In this document: one piece after another, positions 7,686-8,745 of the stretch
Layout of the letters: each line of letters begins with the position of its first letter
Numbering within the stretch: the first letter of the stretch is position 1
DNA from: CAMBDR01 sp046597185
GTDB lineage: Bacteria; Pseudomonadota; Gammaproteobacteria; Burkholderiales; Burkholderiaceae_D
Assembly: GCA_046597185.1 (NCBI GenBank)
Contig: JBKJLF010000127.1
Location: 1-8,745, forward strand
DNA: 8,745 nucleotides
Direction: 5' to 3'
Made by a program: the position numbers and the translations under genes
Notes under the pieces: generated by a model
Database searches by the model: none
Told to the model about the DNA's origin: nothing
What the model saw: the letters and a program-made list of their open reading frames with translations, nothing else

Positions 7686-8221
7686 CAGTTATCTCCCTTA
7701 TTGAGGTTGGTGACGTTGGTGGCGTTGGCGACATTAGTTACATTGGCTCCGAGTTCAGCCAGCAGCGCATCAATTTTGTCAATCGCCATCCAACTGCACA
7801 TGCGCTTGTTATTTACCAACATGACTGGCGCATCGCCGCAAGCACCCATGCATTCGCCTTCAATTAAGGTGATCAAGCCATCGGGCGTGGTTTCCCGGTA
7901 GCCGATACCGAGTTTTTTCTGCAAGTATTCACCCGCGCCCACGCCGCCCGACAAGGCGCACGGCAAGTTGGTGCATACCGAGATTTTATATTTGCCAACC
8001 GGCTTGGTGTGATACATATTATAAAACGTCGCCACTTCTTGCACCGCAATGGCAGGCATGCCGAGATAATCGGCCACGTCCTGCATCACTTCCGGCGGCA
8101 ACCAGCCGGTTTCATCCTGCGCAATCGCGAGCGCAGCCATCACCGCTGATTGCTTTTGATCAACCGGAAATTTCGCGACCTCGCGGTCTATTCTTTTGTA
8201 TGCCTGCTCTGATAACAACAT
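7685..8221 (-). CDS. nuoE: NADH-quinone oxidoreductase subunit E ([2Fe-2S] thioredoxin-like)
   Basis: This is the 24-kDa-type peripheral subunit that pairs with NuoF and binds the off-path [2Fe-2S] cluster N1a. It has 178 residues. A helical N-terminal part (about 1-75) is followed by a thioredoxin-like ferredoxin domain. The N1a ligands are C83 and C88 in SVCTNLPCALSGG, and C124 and C128 in GECMGACGDAP. The conserved fold seems to finish near DALLAEL (151-157). Beyond it lies a 21-residue tail dominated by Asn, Val, Thr and Ala (NVTNVANATNVTN, 160-172), encoded by a 9-bp tandem repeat. This tail is not part of the family core that I recall. The start at 8221 has GAGG five bases upstream and lies 15 bases after the nuoD stop. 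The stop overlaps the nuoF ATG by one base. Function is certain; the tail is probably neutral. Confidence 0.98.
   Translation of the reverse strand: MLLSEQAYKRIDREVAKFPVDQKQSAVMAALAIAQDETGWLPPEVMQDVADYLGMPAIAVQEVATFYNMYHTKPVGKYKISVCTNLPCALSGGVGAGEYLQKKLGIGYRETTPDGLITLIEGECMGACGDAPVMLVNNKRMCSWMAIDKIDALLAELGANVTNVANATNVTNLNKGDN
7700..7744 (-). repeat. Imperfect 9-bp tandem repeat (five units) in the 3' end of nuoE
   Basis: On the coding strand, five consecutive 9-base units are visible between 7744 and 7700: AATGTAACT, AATGTCGCC, AACGCCACC, AACGTCACC and AACCTCAAT. They encode Asn-Val-Thr, Asn-Val-Ala, Asn-Ala-Thr, Asn-Val-Thr and Asn-Leu-Asn. Units differ at one to several positions. The length is a multiple of three, so gain or loss of a unit would keep the reading frame. 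The array stops just before the nuoF ribosome binding site. It looks like a decayed minisatellite that lengthened the NuoE tail. Confidence 0.7.
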
Positions 8222-8236
8222 AGTAGCCTCAAATTG

Positions 8237-8745
8237 CTAGCGGTCAATTTCGCCAAACACGATATCTTGCGTGCCGATAATGGTTACCACATCGGCGATC
8301 ATATGGCCCTTGGCCATTTCATTCAGACCTGCCAAATGGGCAAAACCGGGCGCACGAATTTTTAAACGGTAAGGCTTGTTGGCCCCGTCGGAAATCATAT
8401 AAATCCCAAACTCACCTTTTGGATGTTCCACCGCTGCATACACTTCACCGGGCGGCACATGAAAGCCTTCAGTGAAGAGTTTGAAGTGGTGGATCAATTC
8501 TTCCATATTCGACTTCATGCCGACCCGCGCAGGCGGTGCCACTTTGTGGTTGTCGGTAATGACCGGGCCGGGATGGTTACGCAACCATTCCACGCATTGC
8601 TTCATGATGCGGTTGGATTGGCGCATTTCTTCAACCCGCACCAAGTAACGATCATAACTGTCACCATTGCTACCTACCGGAATATCAAAGTCGAGCAAAT
8701 CATAGACTTCATACGGTTGCTTTTTACGTAAATCCCATTCAACCC
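8237..8745 (-). CDS. nuoD: NADH-quinone oxidoreductase subunit D (partial, C-terminal 168 residues)
   Basis: This is the 49-kDa-type peripheral subunit that forms the quinone site with NuoB and NuoH. Its fold derives from the large subunit of [NiFe] hydrogenases. Only the last 168 complete residues and the TAG stop (8239-8237) are inside the window. The full protein in this group is about 417 residues. The visible part opens with VEWDLRKKQPYEVYD and continues through DFDIPVGSNGDSYDRYLVR, MKSNMEELIHHFKLFTEGF and GEVYAAVEHPKGEFGIY. It closes with the family C-terminus TIIGTQDIVFGEIDR. The frame stays open to the window edge; the TTG at 8698 is an internal leucine codon, not a start. Whether nuoC is fused to it, as in E. 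coli, cannot be seen, but a separate gene is usual in betaproteobacteria. nuoE follows after 15 bases. No odd residues were noticed. Confidence 0.97.
   Translation of the reverse strand, partial: VEWDLRKKQPYEVYDLLDFDIPVGSNGDSYDRYLVRVEEMRQSNRIMKQCVEWLRNHPGPVITDNHKVAPPARVGMKSNMEELIHHFKLFTEGFHVPPGEVYAAVEHPKGEFGIYMISDGANKPYRLKIRAPGFAHLAGLNEMAKGHMIADVVTIIGTQDIVFGEIDR

Noticed and set aside
8696..8698. A TTG at 8698 as a possible start of a short separate protein.
   Set aside because: The frame continues upstream to the window edge with clear NuoD sequence (WDLRKKQPYEVYD), so the TTG is an internal leucine codon of nuoD.
1..8745. An inserted accessory, defence or mobile system within the operon.
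   Set aside because: Apart from the nuoK-nuoL gap, all bases are accounted for by nuo genes in canonical order with minimal spacing. No foreign gene, transposase, integrase, tRNA or long repeat is visible.

Overview
The window is a continuous stretch of the nuo operon, which encodes the proton-pumping NADH:quinone oxidoreductase (respiratory complex I). Every gene is on the minus strand, so transcription runs from high to low coordinates: nuoD (3' part), nuoE, nuoF, nuoG, nuoH, nuoI, nuoJ, nuoK, nuoL (5' part). nuoA-C should lie beyond base 8745 and nuoM-N beyond base 1. I see no mobile element, RNA gene, CRISPR array, terminator or inserted cargo gene.

The protein sequences point to a betaproteobacterium, probably Burkholderiales and perhaps the Oxalobacteraceae. 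The grounds are the separate mitochondrial-type subunit set, a NuoG with no fourth (N7) iron-sulfur cluster site, a 162-residue NuoI, a NuoJ with a long charged tail, and overall closeness to remembered family members. Base composition looks roughly balanced (about half G+C by eye), lower than many Burkholderiales. The genus is a guess.

Layout. At 8745-6375 lie the end of the quinone-module subunit NuoD and the NADH-oxidising module NuoE/NuoF/NuoG. NuoF takes hydride from NADH onto FMN, and electrons then pass along Fe-S clusters in NuoE, NuoF and NuoG. At 4033-2458 lie NuoH, the membrane subunit forming the quinone chamber, and NuoI, which carries two [4Fe-4S] clusters towards NuoB and quinone. 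At 2443-1 lie the membrane pump subunits NuoJ, NuoK and NuoL.

The genes are tightly packed. nuoE/nuoF and nuoG/nuoH overlap by one base, nuoJ/nuoK overlap by four, and the gaps at nuoD/nuoE, nuoF/nuoG, nuoH/nuoI and nuoI/nuoJ are about 14-16 bases. The only real intergenic space is 105 bases of AT-leaning sequence between nuoK and nuoL, with a weak promoter-like pair.

This is a conserved housekeeping region and I found no new system. The points most worth a second look are a glycine replacing the near-invariant aspartate of the NuoH PFD signature, a short 9-bp tandem repeat that has produced an Asn/Val/Thr tail on NuoE, the nuoK-nuoL gap, and the nuoJ start choice.
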